DNA of 14,727 nt from CAYMST01 sp964393115 (GTDB taxonomy: Bacteria > Bacteroidota > Bacteroidia > Cytophagales > Cyclobacteriaceae): contig CAYMST010000109.1 in assembly GCA_964393115.1 (NCBI GenBank), forward strand, positions 1 to 14,727, given 5' to 3'. The notes under the pieces are model-generated. The model had not been told where the DNA came from. It did not search any database and worked only from the letters and a program-made list of their open reading frames with translations. This document shows, one piece after another, positions 6,478 through 13,820 of the stretch. Within the stretch, counting starts at the first letter, position 1. Every line of letters starts with the position of its first letter. The position numbers and the translations under genes are program-made.

Positions 6478-6644
6478 TTGCACCCTATTTTCTGAGTTGC
6501 TTCGACAATCACTAGAAAGAAAAACATATATCAATTTAGTAACGTCTCCTATCTGAAGAAATGAACCCCCAACATTTTAAACGGATACCTCTAAAGGTTA
6601 GTAATGTTGCAAACCATAAAATAACGATATCCAAAGTTCTTTAC

Positions 6645-7700
6645 TCACGACAGTACCAACTCTCGCTGTTTATAATGTACATCACTGAGACTTCTTAGCT
6701 TCTCTGCTGCCTGCTCGGCAGTAATATCACGCTGTGGATTAGCAAACATCTCATAGCCGACCATAAATTTCTTCACCGTCGCTGATCGGAGAAGTGGTGG
6801 GTAAAAGCTCATGTGAAAGTGCCAATATTCATGATCCTGTCCATCTGTTGGTGCTTGATGTATACCCGCAGAATATGGAAATGAACACTCAAATAAGTTA
6901 TCATACTTCACGGTAAGCTGTTTCAGCACCTTCGCAAAGTCAGCCTTTTGAGCAGCATTTAGCTCTTTGAGACTTCTTATTTGTTTTTTCGGAAGGATCA
7001 TAGCCTCATAAGGCCATACCGCCCAAAACGGCACTAATGCAACAAAATATTCACTAGCATAGAGAATGCGTTCTTCATTTATCAACTCCTGCTCCACATA
7101 CTCTTCCAGCATGCTCCTCTGCGTTTTTTCAAAGTATTGCTTTTGTCTTTCCGTCTTTTTCAGCACCTCAGTAGGAATAGAGCTTTGTGCCCAGATCTGT
7201 CCATGCGGATGCGGATTGCTACACCCCATGATTTCACCTTTATTCTCAAAAATTTGAACATGATTGATGCCTCCTCTATTTCCCAATTCACGGTATTCCT
7301 TTTGCCATAGGTCAATCACATTTGCAATGTCATCTACTTCCATCTCAGGAAGTGTCATAGCATGATTGGGAGAAAAACATATTACCCGAGCTATACCAGT
7401 CTCACCTTTTGCTTGTAACAAGCCTCTGCTCCAGTCATCGTTAGAGGTATCTGGTAGTAAGGCAGGAAAATCATTTGGGAAAGCATACACCTGCTCATAC
7501 TTTTCAGTTTGCTCGCCACTTGCACGTGTATTCCCCGGACATAGATAGCAGTTGGGGTCATAGGAAGGCCGCTCCTCCTCATTTAAGGTCTCCACCTTTC
7601 CTTGCCAAGGACGTTTCGTTCGATGCGGTGAAACCAATATCCATTCACCAGTTAGAATGTTGAGTCTCCTATGAGGTTCCTCAGAAAAATTAAGTGCCAC
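6645..7700 (-). CDS. galT: Galactose-1-phosphate uridylyltransferase (GalT)
   Basis: A 351-residue enzyme of the Leloir pathway, exchanging UMP between UDP-glucose and galactose-1-phosphate in the cytoplasm. The active-site motif HPHGQ is at residues 164-168, with H166 as the expected nucleophile that forms the uridylyl-enzyme. Zinc-site residues of the classical enzyme are in place: C51 and C54 (CYLC), H113 and H164. The C-terminal H281 and the EYWHFH block at 291-296 match the second metal site. Length is standard. The start is GTG (7698-7700): a TAA lies three codons upstream in frame and no ATG is available before the conserved RRLNILTGEWILVSPHRTKRPW block. The gene is 70 bp downstream of galK with no visible promoter between, so the two are probably one operon. 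Confidence 0.97.
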   Translation of the reverse strand: MALNFSEEPHRRLNILTGEWILVSPHRTKRPWQGKVETLNEEERPSYDPNCYLCPGNTRASGEQTEKYEQVYAFPNDFPALLPDTSNDDWSRGLLQAKGETGIARVICFSPNHAMTLPEMEVDDIANVIDLWQKEYRELGNRGGINHVQIFENKGEIMGCSNPHPHGQIWAQSSIPTEVLKKTERQKQYFEKTQRSMLEEYVEQELINEERILYASEYFVALVPFWAVWPYEAMILPKKQIRSLKELNAAQKADFAKVLKQLTVKYDNLFECSFPYSAGIHQAPTDGQDHEYWHFHMSFYPPLLRSATVKKFMVGYEMFANPQRDITAEQAAEKLRSLSDVHYKQRELVLS

Positions 7701-7770
7701 GATGATTTATCTTAATGTTGAAAGCTTGGTTATGTCTTGGTCCTACTCTGTCAATGTTACGAATGGTCGT

Positions 7771-8952
7771 CTAGACAGGACTTAGTTCATAAGACTCAAT
7801 AACAGAAGTGCCTTCAGAGGCAATGGTCACGTAGTATGTCATTTCCTTGTCAAACTCTTCCTTATACGCCCTTGTTGCCTCGGTCACGAACTCTTCTATC
7901 TTTTCGGATAAAACAACATTAATCGTACAACCTCCAAAACCACCGCCCATCAGTCGAGCTCCAAGTACGTAGGGTTTGTCTTTGGTGAATTCTACTAGAA
8001 AGTCCAATTCGGGACAGCTCACTTCATACTCATTTTTCATGCCCTCATGGGCTTGATATAAAATCTGACCTATTCTTTCGAAATCCTTATGGTTCAAAGC
8101 GTCACACATAGCCTCTACGCGGTCGTTTTCCTCAATCACATACCTACATCTGCGGTATACAACAGGGTCCATATCGCCCTTTACCTTATCCAGTAGAGCA
8201 GGTGTTGCATCCCGCAGTGATTGAACAGCAGGGTCAATTTTGGCCATGATGCCTACACCTTCCTCACATTGCTGTCTCCTTACATTATACTCTGAAGAAG
8301 CCAGGTTATGACTTACGTTAGTATTACAGAGAACGATCTTATAGTTGTCGAGGTCTACCGGAAAATGATGATAACCCAGCGTTTTACAGTCTAACTTTAT
8401 AGCGGCCATCTCCTTGCCCATAAGGTTAGCAAACTGATCCATGATACCACATTTAACGCCAGCATAGTTATGTTCTGCCATCTGGGCACATTTTGCCAGT
8501 TCTTTTCGAGAAAGTCCTAGCTCGTAAAGTTCATTAAGGGCAAAAGCTAAGCCACACTCTAACGCCGCGGAAGAAGACATTCCTGCGCCTTGTGGGATAT
8601 CCCCTCCAAAAGCGACATTAAAAGCACCAAGACTGAGTCCCAATTTCTTTAACTCCGCCACGACTCCTAAGATATAATTCTGCCATCCTGGAGCCTGTTT
8701 TTCTATCTTATCGATATCAAAAGTATAACGTTCGTTAAAATCCAATGCGTGTACTTCGCAAGTCCGACCGGACAAAACAGGTGATATAGCAAAGTAGATA
8801 TACTTGTTGATCGCTGTTGGTAATACAAAACCTTTGTTGTAATCCGTATGCTCACCGATGAGATTAATTCTACCCGGAGACTTTATCACTAAGCTAGGAA
8901 GATGTTCAAATCGCTCCTGAAACGCCAACTTAATATTCAATTGCTTTGCCAT
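7771..8952 (-). CDS. galK: Galactokinase (GalK)
   Basis: A 393-residue GHMP-family kinase that phosphorylates galactose at C1 using ATP, the first committed Leloir step. The galactokinase signature GRINLIGEHTDY is at residues 27-38, the ATP-binding motif PQGAGMSSSAALE at 120-132, and the third GHMP motif MGGGFGGCTI at 335-344. R28 and D172 (in GIMDQF) are the expected catalytic pair. Length is typical and the start ATG is clear. It is the first gene of a galK-galT unit. Its upstream region has an exact Bacteroidota promoter match and a palindrome placed to act as an operator. The divergently transcribed Nudix-related regulator is the obvious candidate controller. No galE, mutarotase or sugar transporter gene is in the window. 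Confidence 0.98.
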   Translation of the reverse strand: MAKQLNIKLAFQERFEHLPSLVIKSPGRINLIGEHTDYNKGFVLPTAINKYIYFAISPVLSGRTCEVHALDFNERYTFDIDKIEKQAPGWQNYILGVVAELKKLGLSLGAFNVAFGGDIPQGAGMSSSAALECGLAFALNELYELGLSRKELAKCAQMAEHNYAGVKCGIMDQFANLMGKEMAAIKLDCKTLGYHHFPVDLDNYKIVLCNTNVSHNLASSEYNVRRQQCEEGVGIMAKIDPAVQSLRDATPALLDKVKGDMDPVVYRRCRYVIEENDRVEAMCDALNHKDFERIGQILYQAHEGMKNEYEVSCPELDFLVEFTKDKPYVLGARLMGGGFGGCTINVVLSEKIEEFVTEATRAYKEEFDKEMTYYVTIASEGTSVIESYELSPV

Positions 8953-8995
8953 GACACTATACTTAAACGTGAGACTTATTTAAACGATTCAAAAA

Positions 8996-9016
8996 TAAGT
9001 GTTGTTTTCACACTTA
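8996..9016. promoter_or_regulatory. Candidate operator 1 at the galK transcription start
   Basis: TAAGTGT-N7-ACACTTA, a perfect inverted repeat with 7-bp arms. It starts only two bases downstream of the galK -7 box and 44 bp before the galK ATG, so a protein bound here would cover the transcription start and block initiation. Its pattern (AGTGY-N7-RCACT) recurs at 9219-9235 in the same divergent region. Confidence 0.6.
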
Positions 9017-9017
9017 A

Positions 9018-9048
9018 CAAATGTAGTTAATATACACGGTTTTACAAA
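9018..9048 (-). promoter_or_regulatory. galK promoter, exact Bacteroidota consensus
   Basis: On the minus strand TTTG (plus 9045-9048) is separated by exactly 19 bases from TACATTTG (plus 9018-9025). This matches the TTTG-N19-TANNTTTG consensus of the Bacteroidota primary sigma factor at every defined position. The transcript should begin near 9010-9012, giving a leader of about 60 bases that starts within operator 1. Confidence 0.75.
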
Positions 9049-9218
9049 GTACTATCTTGTGAACGCCAAATGAGTACTAGTTGTCCAGGGCTATGGGTTC
9101 CCAAACATAGATGGTCCATCGCTTCTATATCAAATCGACAAGATGATTACGCCCAAGATTTAGTTTGAATGACCTATCACTTAATTTTATATCCGTTCTT
9201 AAAATTGATTTGTACAAT

Positions 9219-9235
9219 AGTGCTTTAGTCGCACT
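9219..9235. promoter_or_regulatory. Candidate operator 2 on the regulator side
   Basis: AGTGC-N7-GCACT, a perfect 5-bp-arm inverted repeat with the same 7-base spacing as operator 1. Aligned over 21 bases, the two sites agree at 14 positions, including the shared right flank CACTTA and a TC before the right arm. Its centre is about 106 bp before the regulator's ATG and about 221 bp from operator 1. It may serve autoregulation or looping. Confidence 0.5.
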
Positions 9236-9332
9236 TACCGAATTAATGTGATATAATTTCAGCAGTAGTTGTCCATTAACTAGCTGGTTACTTTTATTTT
9301 ATACAATCACTATCGTAATTTTAGCCCCAATA

Positions 9333-10019
9333 ATGAGTCAATACAGAAATAGAACCCCCATACCTCTCGCAGTAGACTGCATCATTTTCGGATTTCACGA
9401 CGGTAATTTGGAACTGCTTTTAGTGCACCGTGAAATTGAGCCAGACATTGGTAAGCCTTCTCTTATGGGAGGTTTTGTAGAACCAGAAGAAGACCTTTCG
9501 AAGGCAGCGGAGCGAGTACTTCATAAGTTAACGGGATTGCAACATGGCTACCTAGAGCAAGTCATGGCATTTGGTGATGTAGGGCGGGATTCTGTAGAAA
9601 GAGTGGTCAGTATTGTCTATTATGCTCTCATCAGGAAAGAGCAGTATGACCAAGAACTGGTCAAAAAACACAATGCTAAGTGGTATCCACTAAATGAATT
9701 GCCGGATATGATGTTTGACCATAAGGACATGGTCAGTATTGCGCTTGAAAGACTTAGACTGAAAGTAAAGACGGAACCTCTTGGTTTTAACCTGCTACCC
9801 CCAAAGTTTACTCAGTCTCAAATTCAAGAGCTATATGAAGCCATTCTAGGGGAAGAACTAGATAAGAGAAACTTCAGAAAGAAACTTACCTCTATGGAAT
9901 TCTTGGTTAAACTAGATGAGAAAGACAAAACAGGTTCAAAGAGAGGTGCCTTCCTATATGAGTTTGATCAGGAAAAGTATCGATCACTTTCCAAACAAGG
10001 GTTTGGCTTCAAAGTGTAG
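9333..10019 (+). CDS. Nudix-related transcriptional regulator (NrtR/AraR type), likely controlling galactose genes
   Basis: A 228-residue protein. Residues about 10-140 have the Nudix fold, but the Nudix box at 47-69 is degenerate. The consensus REUXEEXGU reads RVLHKLTGL, so all three catalytic glutamates of that segment are lost and hydrolase activity is not expected. The C-terminal part (about 150-225) contains FTQSQIQELYEAILGEELDK followed by RNFRKKL, the winged-helix DNA-binding region seen in the NrtR/AraR family. In that family the Nudix domain senses a ligand: ADP-ribose-type compounds for NrtR, L-arabinose for Bacteroides AraR. Divergence from galK with two matching palindromes between suggests a galactose-pathway regulator; this is inference. 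An L-arabinose regulator that merely lies next to galK is the alternative, but no arabinose gene is visible here. Confidence 0.9.
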   Translation: MSQYRNRTPIPLAVDCIIFGFHDGNLELLLVHREIEPDIGKPSLMGGFVEPEEDLSKAAERVLHKLTGLQHGYLEQVMAFGDVGRDSVERVVSIVYYALIRKEQYDQELVKKHNAKWYPLNELPDMMFDHKDMVSIALERLRLKVKTEPLGFNLLPPKFTQSQIQELYEAILGEELDKRNFRKKLTSMEFLVKLDEKDKTGSKRGAFLYEFDQEKYRSLSKQGFGFKV

Positions 10020-10046
10020 GAGTTTTAGGACAACATGAGATCAGAC

Positions 10047-12887
10047 TCAAATCACTTGCTCCTCGGTAGGCTCCTTATCTTTTTTTAATAGGTCTTTAGC
10101 TTGTGAAAGCCGTAATTCGGCTTTCATATACTTTCTCAAAACTACTTCAATAGGGAAAATCATCAGCGCCGTAAATACGTCAATGGCAAACTCCACAACA
10201 GGCGAGGAGACGGTGCCAAACCACCCCATAGCCACATTTTGTAATAGTTCAATAATAAAAACCAACGTTAAAAGGGTTAAGCCGTTAGTCACTAAAGTTG
10301 ACCCCAACCGTTGTCTTCTGTTCATCTGTGCAGACACCACCACCAAAATAATAAAGAAAATCACCTGTGCGGCATAGAACCAAGTCGTCTCCCAATATGG
10401 AGGAGTGATGGTAAAATCAAACTTTTTTGTTTCTTGCACGCGTCCAAAGGCATCTCTAGAGCGCACCAATAATTGATAACTCCCTGGTGGAAGATAGTTA
10501 AACTCCAATTGATCGTCATTTGACCAGTTAGACCACGTATCGCTCAGCCCAACCAGTCGGTATTGGTATTCGACGTTCAGAAGTCCTAGATAATCCGGTC
10601 TTGATAAGTTGACAATTAGGGTGTTGTTGTTGTGAGCCAATTCAATACTGGTAGCTTGTGACAGCAGGCCTTTTCTGCTTTTTACTGATTTGATGAAAAC
10701 CCTACTAATGTTTGCCAAACTATCGGTATTGGCCTGATTGTACTCCAAAATAGCCTCGCCGTTTTTCACCATCCATAACTTTGACTGGTGCTCACGAATA
10801 TAACCCAGGTCGGGGAACATCGTCAAATAATGATAGGTCGTTACTTTCTTACTGGCATCAATGCTCACCCAAGCTTCGCCGTTAAACACCCAAAAAATTC
10901 CCAATGGCGACTTTAAGTGTTTCTGCGGCTTGCCTCCTATAAGCTGTTCAAAAGGTTCTAATTCCTGTACGCTATCTTTTCCGGGGTCAAAGTAGAAATA
11001 TCCCTGTTTAGAGATCAAACACAATGTATCCGATATATTACCCATGCTTACTTCATCGAAGTACATGTTTGACATGGGGTAGCGTTTCACCTCAACTGCA
11101 AATGACGTGTCTATGGCAAGGAGATTATTCGTTCCTGCCATCCATAGTGTTGCACGATCTTGCAGATAGAAACTAAGTACGGGTTCTCTCACCGGTAAGA
11201 CATTTACCAATGCCCATACATCAGATACTTCTTCATAAACCAGTATCTGATCATTATAGGTGCTCATTACCAATTGATTTTGTGACTCTAGTAGTTGGTA
11301 AGTTCTTACAGGCTCATCTATTACTAAAGTTGCTTGTCCGTTTTCAATCTCGTAAACCCCTGTCTTTGTGACCGCCAACACCTTGCTATTGAACGAGATG
11401 ATTTCCTGACTCTTCACCGCCAGGCCTTGTATTGGTTCGTAAAATAGTTTTTCAGAGACTAACTCCTGACGAGTTCTTCTGACGTATTCGTTAGGCTTAG
11501 GTTTCCCAACAATCTGTTTACCATTATTGCTTAAGCGTATCTTTGATTTAATGCGCTTTGCTTGACTTACTGTTTTATCGGCCAGTGAGGTGGCTACTTC
11601 GGACACTTTATCACCAACATTGCTTAAGGTATTTTTAGCAGCTCTAGAAAAGCGTTTTAGATTAATTCCGACCTTCGATTTGGGTTCTTTTTTAGCCCTT
11701 TTCTTGCTTTTTTTTTGCTTGCTCTTCTTTTTTCGGCCCGAATTTTCTGTTGCCTTTTTAGGGGCTATTGTTTTAGCCTTAGAAGGAGTATCGATCTTTT
11801 TCTCGTAATATGCGACTGTCTTGTAGCTTGATTCTTTTTTCAAGAAAAAACCTCCTCTACTCGTACTCACGTAAAGGGTATCTTTCACAAAATTGACCGC
11901 AAGTATTTCTCCTTCTAGCCCAGGATAGTTGGCGTAATTACGAATCGGTAGAGACGGTGATATACGCGAAAAACCAAATTCGTGCGCTACCCATACCCCA
12001 TTGTTGTTATCCGTACAAATAGCTCGTATTTCATTATCTGGAAGTCCTTTCAGGTTGTTGACATGCTCTAATACCTCATGCGAATTATAGACAAACAACT
12101 GAATACCATTGTCCTGTGTACTAACCACGTAAACACTATCATTAACCCATTGGGCGTCTTCAATTGCTATTTCGGCAAAATCATTTTCAACGGTTAGACG
12201 GCCTTCCTCCACAACATAGAGCATATTATCTTCCATCCCCATTAAGTACCGGCCCTTGCTTGAATGATAAGTTGTAAACAATACCTTTCCGCGATCTTTA
12301 GGTAAGTAATCTACGTTGGCTACCGTTCCGGTCATATCCAAAACTCTTGAGCTTGACTGAATGAAGAAGCTGTTATTGACGATAAAAGCAGACTCAAAAC
12401 CAGTATCAAGGCTATCCTTCATCAATAACCGAGCCTTATCCAAGCCAGGGGTATATTCGAACAATTGACTCTGACTCAGGAAATAGAGCTTATTTTTAAA
12501 TTGAAGGACCTGCGAAAATGTGGTTGACTTTTCACCGGGAAATGGATGCAAACTAGTAAATTGGCGCTTTCCCCGCCTATATGATATCTTACCAAAATCG
12601 CCTATACATCCTACATAGACCGTACTCAAACTATCAACTGCTACGCTTAGCGCAGCACCGGGTGTAGGATAATGATCCCAATATTTACCGTCATATTGCA
12701 GTATTCCGTATTGACTGGCACTAGTTAGTATACCTTCTTTGGTGAATGTAAGGTCAAAGCTTGCTACTTGTAGCTTGGAATCATTCGGTGTGTGATTGGA
12801 AATCCATAGATCACCTTTTTGTCCGTATAATGGAGAAACGCTGATCGCTAGGATGGTAAATAGCAGTGCCGAAATTTTCCAATTCAT
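10047..12887 (-). CDS. Propeller/Y_Y_Y-domain membrane protein without a kinase domain, with a Lys-rich insert
   Basis: A 946-residue protein. It has a signal peptide (1-22, ending LYGQ). Two β-propeller-like parts (about 27-360 and 475-720) contain repeats such as GVWVAHEFGFSRI. A Y_Y_Y-type immunoglobulin-like domain lies at about 765-828 (VEYQYRLVGLSDTWSNWS, then LPPGSYQLLVRSRDAFG). Three hydrophobic segments follow (about 834-853, 866-890, 897-917) and a short charged cytosolic tail ends the protein. This is the sensory architecture of Bacteroidota hybrid or propeller two-component sensors, but no HisKA/HATPase, GGDEF or DNA-binding domain follows. Residues about 363-472 are an extremely basic, low-complexity insert splitting the propeller. 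The gene starts 3 bases after the stop of the lipoprotein gene, so they are likely co-translated. It may be a sensor that signals through a separate protein. Convergent with the Nudix gene, 27 bp away. Confidence 0.85.
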   Translation of the reverse strand: MNWKISALLFTILAISVSPLYGQKGDLWISNHTPNDSKLQVASFDLTFTKEGILTSASQYGILQYDGKYWDHYPTPGAALSVAVDSLSTVYVGCIGDFGKISYRRGKRQFTSLHPFPGEKSTTFSQVLQFKNKLYFLSQSQLFEYTPGLDKARLLMKDSLDTGFESAFIVNNSFFIQSSSRVLDMTGTVANVDYLPKDRGKVLFTTYHSSKGRYLMGMEDNMLYVVEEGRLTVENDFAEIAIEDAQWVNDSVYVVSTQDNGIQLFVYNSHEVLEHVNNLKGLPDNEIRAICTDNNNGVWVAHEFGFSRISPSLPIRNYANYPGLEGEILAVNFVKDTLYVSTSRGGFFLKKESSYKTVAYYEKKIDTPSKAKTIAPKKATENSGRKKKSKQKKSKKRAKKEPKSKVGINLKRFSRAAKNTLSNVGDKVSEVATSLADKTVSQAKRIKSKIRLSNNGKQIVGKPKPNEYVRRTRQELVSEKLFYEPIQGLAVKSQEIISFNSKVLAVTKTGVYEIENGQATLVIDEPVRTYQLLESQNQLVMSTYNDQILVYEEVSDVWALVNVLPVREPVLSFYLQDRATLWMAGTNNLLAIDTSFAVEVKRYPMSNMYFDEVSMGNISDTLCLISKQGYFYFDPGKDSVQELEPFEQLIGGKPQKHLKSPLGIFWVFNGEAWVSIDASKKVTTYHYLTMFPDLGYIREHQSKLWMVKNGEAILEYNQANTDSLANISRVFIKSVKSRKGLLSQATSIELAHNNNTLIVNLSRPDYLGLLNVEYQYRLVGLSDTWSNWSNDDQLEFNYLPPGSYQLLVRSRDAFGRVQETKKFDFTITPPYWETTWFYAAQVIFFIILVVVSAQMNRRQRLGSTLVTNGLTLLTLVFIIELLQNVAMGWFGTVSSPVVEFAIDVFTALMIFPIEVVLRKYMKAELRLSQAKDLLKKDKEPTEEQVI

Positions 12888-12890
12888 GCG

Positions 12891-13454
12891 TTAAATCTGG
12901 GTATTGGGTTTTTCAAACTTGATGAAATAGCCCTCCTTATCCAATTTGTCAATAAAGAAGTGTAACCTTTTCTGATCCTCGTCCTTAAGTGAATCCAAAT
13001 TTGGATGAAACAGTCTGAAGTGTTCATGAGGAAATGGTTTATGAGGTTTATAATGATCCTCCCACTCGTATGCTGCTACTATTTCATCATCTTGATAATA
13101 GTATTTGAATTCCGAGGCCAAATGATCATCTTTCTCATTCATCAAATGACCACTGAACATTAAGTGATTGTGTATATCAAAATAGAAGTAGTCATCCCTT
13201 TCGAAGTGTGCCGTATAGGTCACTGAAACGATTTTCTTGAGAATACCATCCACAGAATATGCCCTTATTTTGAAAGTAGTATCTCCATGGATATAGTCAT
13301 CTTCTTTGATGCTTATTCTTCTCCTTACATCTAGATTATGGACTTCTTCGTTGATTTTATCCACAACATGCTGAGCCTTATTTTTTAGCTTTTCTTCGCA
13401 TGAGCTGAAGATCAAAAAAAGTACTACTATCGCTAAGGGTTGAATTGTGCGCAT
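12891..13454 (-). CDS. Histidine-rich lipoprotein of unknown function
   Basis: A 187-residue protein with a lipoprotein signal: a hydrophobic stretch followed by FSSC, where C19 is the predicted lipidated residue. The mature part is strongly charged and has many His and aromatic residues, especially DIHNHLMFSGHLM in the middle and DHYKPHKPFPHEHFRLFHP near residues 132-150. Such clustering could bind metal ions, but no known metal-site family is recognised. It is encoded 3 bases upstream of the propeller/Y_Y_Y gene and 39 bases downstream of mazG, all on the same strand. The tight spacing suggests that the lipoprotein and the propeller protein work together, perhaps as ligand sensor and membrane partner; that is inference only. 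Confidence 0.8.
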   Translation of the reverse strand: MRTIQPLAIVVLFLIFSSCEEKLKNKAQHVVDKINEEVHNLDVRRRISIKEDDYIHGDTTFKIRAYSVDGILKKIVSVTYTAHFERDDYFYFDIHNHLMFSGHLMNEKDDHLASEFKYYYQDDEIVAAYEWEDHYKPHKPFPHEHFRLFHPNLDSLKDEDQKRLHFFIDKLDKEGYFIKFEKPNTQI

Positions 13455-13493
13455 GTTGTTTATTCATTGGGTTCAACATGGAAATTAAAAAAA

Positions 13494-13820
13494 TTATTTC
13501 AATTTCTCGTTTTTATGGTGTCGGTCTTTGTCTCTAATGTTCTTTTTTTCAAGATTCTTACGCATTGCATCTGTCAGGTCAACGCCTGTTTGATTTGCGA
13601 GGCATATCAGCACCCAAAGGACATCCGCCATTTCATCACCAAGATCTCTACCTTTATCAGATTCTTTAAAGGACTGTTCTCCATACTTACGAGCCATTAA
13701 CCGAGCCAACTCCCCGACTTCTTCAGTTAGGATCGCCATATTGGTGAGTTCGTTGAAATACCGAACCCCTACTGTCTTTATCCAATGATCAACTGTGTCT
13801 TGTGCTTCCTTGATTGTCAT
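13494..13820 (-). CDS. MazG-like nucleotide pyrophosphohydrolase
   Basis: A 108-residue single-domain member of the all-alpha NTP pyrophosphohydrolase superfamily. The metal-binding acidic residues appear in two helices: EEVGE at 33-37 and DEMAD at 62-66, the EExxE...ExxD pattern of MazG proteins. Such enzymes convert nucleoside triphosphates to monophosphates and are thought to clear non-canonical or excess nucleotides. The gene follows dtd with a one-base overlap (TAATG at 13818-13822), so the two are translationally coupled; to my knowledge the dtd/mazG pairing is also found in other Bacteroidota. The short Lys/His-rich C-terminus has no recognised role. Substrate preference cannot be told from the sequence. 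Confidence 0.92.
   Translation of the reverse strand: MTIKEAQDTVDHWIKTVGVRYFNELTNMAILTEEVGELARLMARKYGEQSFKESDKGRDLGDEMADVLWVLICLANQTGVDLTDAMRKNLEKKNIRDKDRHHKNEKLK

Larger units (their letters stand above)
6311..6644. other. 334-bp intergenic region between the Crp/Fnr-type gene and galT
   Basis: No convincing gene. The right-hand end receives transcription from galT (-) and the left-hand end should hold the promoter of the Crp/Fnr-type gene. TAACTTTA on the minus strand, next to 6351-6361, is a 7/8 match to a -7 box, but without a suitable -33 element. No strong intrinsic terminator follows galT; only a 4-bp stem (ACCT/AGGT) is visible near 6590-6600. A 22-codon hydrophobic ORF lies at 6409-6477. 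Confidence 0.6.
8953..9332. other. 380-bp divergent regulatory region between galK and the Nudix-related regulator
   Basis: No ORF of note. It contains the galK promoter (9018-9048), two related palindromes (8996-9016 and 9219-9235), a self-complementary TTGTACAA at 9210-9217, and a 10-bp direct repeat TAGTTGTCCA at 9078-9087 and 9266-9275. A half-site TCACTTA lies at 9177-9183. No convincing promoter for the plus-strand regulator gene was found; TATAAT at 9252-9257 lacks a partner and TAATTTTA at 9316-9323 would be very close to the ATG. Confidence 0.7.

Noticed and set aside
7701..7770. Separate galT promoter
   Set aside because: No TTTG/TANNTTTG pair occurs in the 70-bp gap; cotranscription with galK is simpler.
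9091..9110. CTATG...CATAG inverted repeat
   Set aside because: It has only 5-bp arms with a 10-base gap, unlike the paired operator pattern nearby.
9078..9275. Direct repeat TAGTTGTCCA (9078-9087 and 9266-9275)
   Set aside because: It is only 10 bp long, has no dyad symmetry and no fixed relation to a promoter; it may be chance in AT-rich DNA.
10020..10046. Bidirectional terminator between the Nudix gene and the propeller gene
   Set aside because: The 27-bp gap contains no stem with a following T tract on either strand.
13440..13700. 86-codon plus-strand ORF
   Set aside because: It is antisense to the mazG coding region and the lipoprotein start; the composition is that of a shadow frame.
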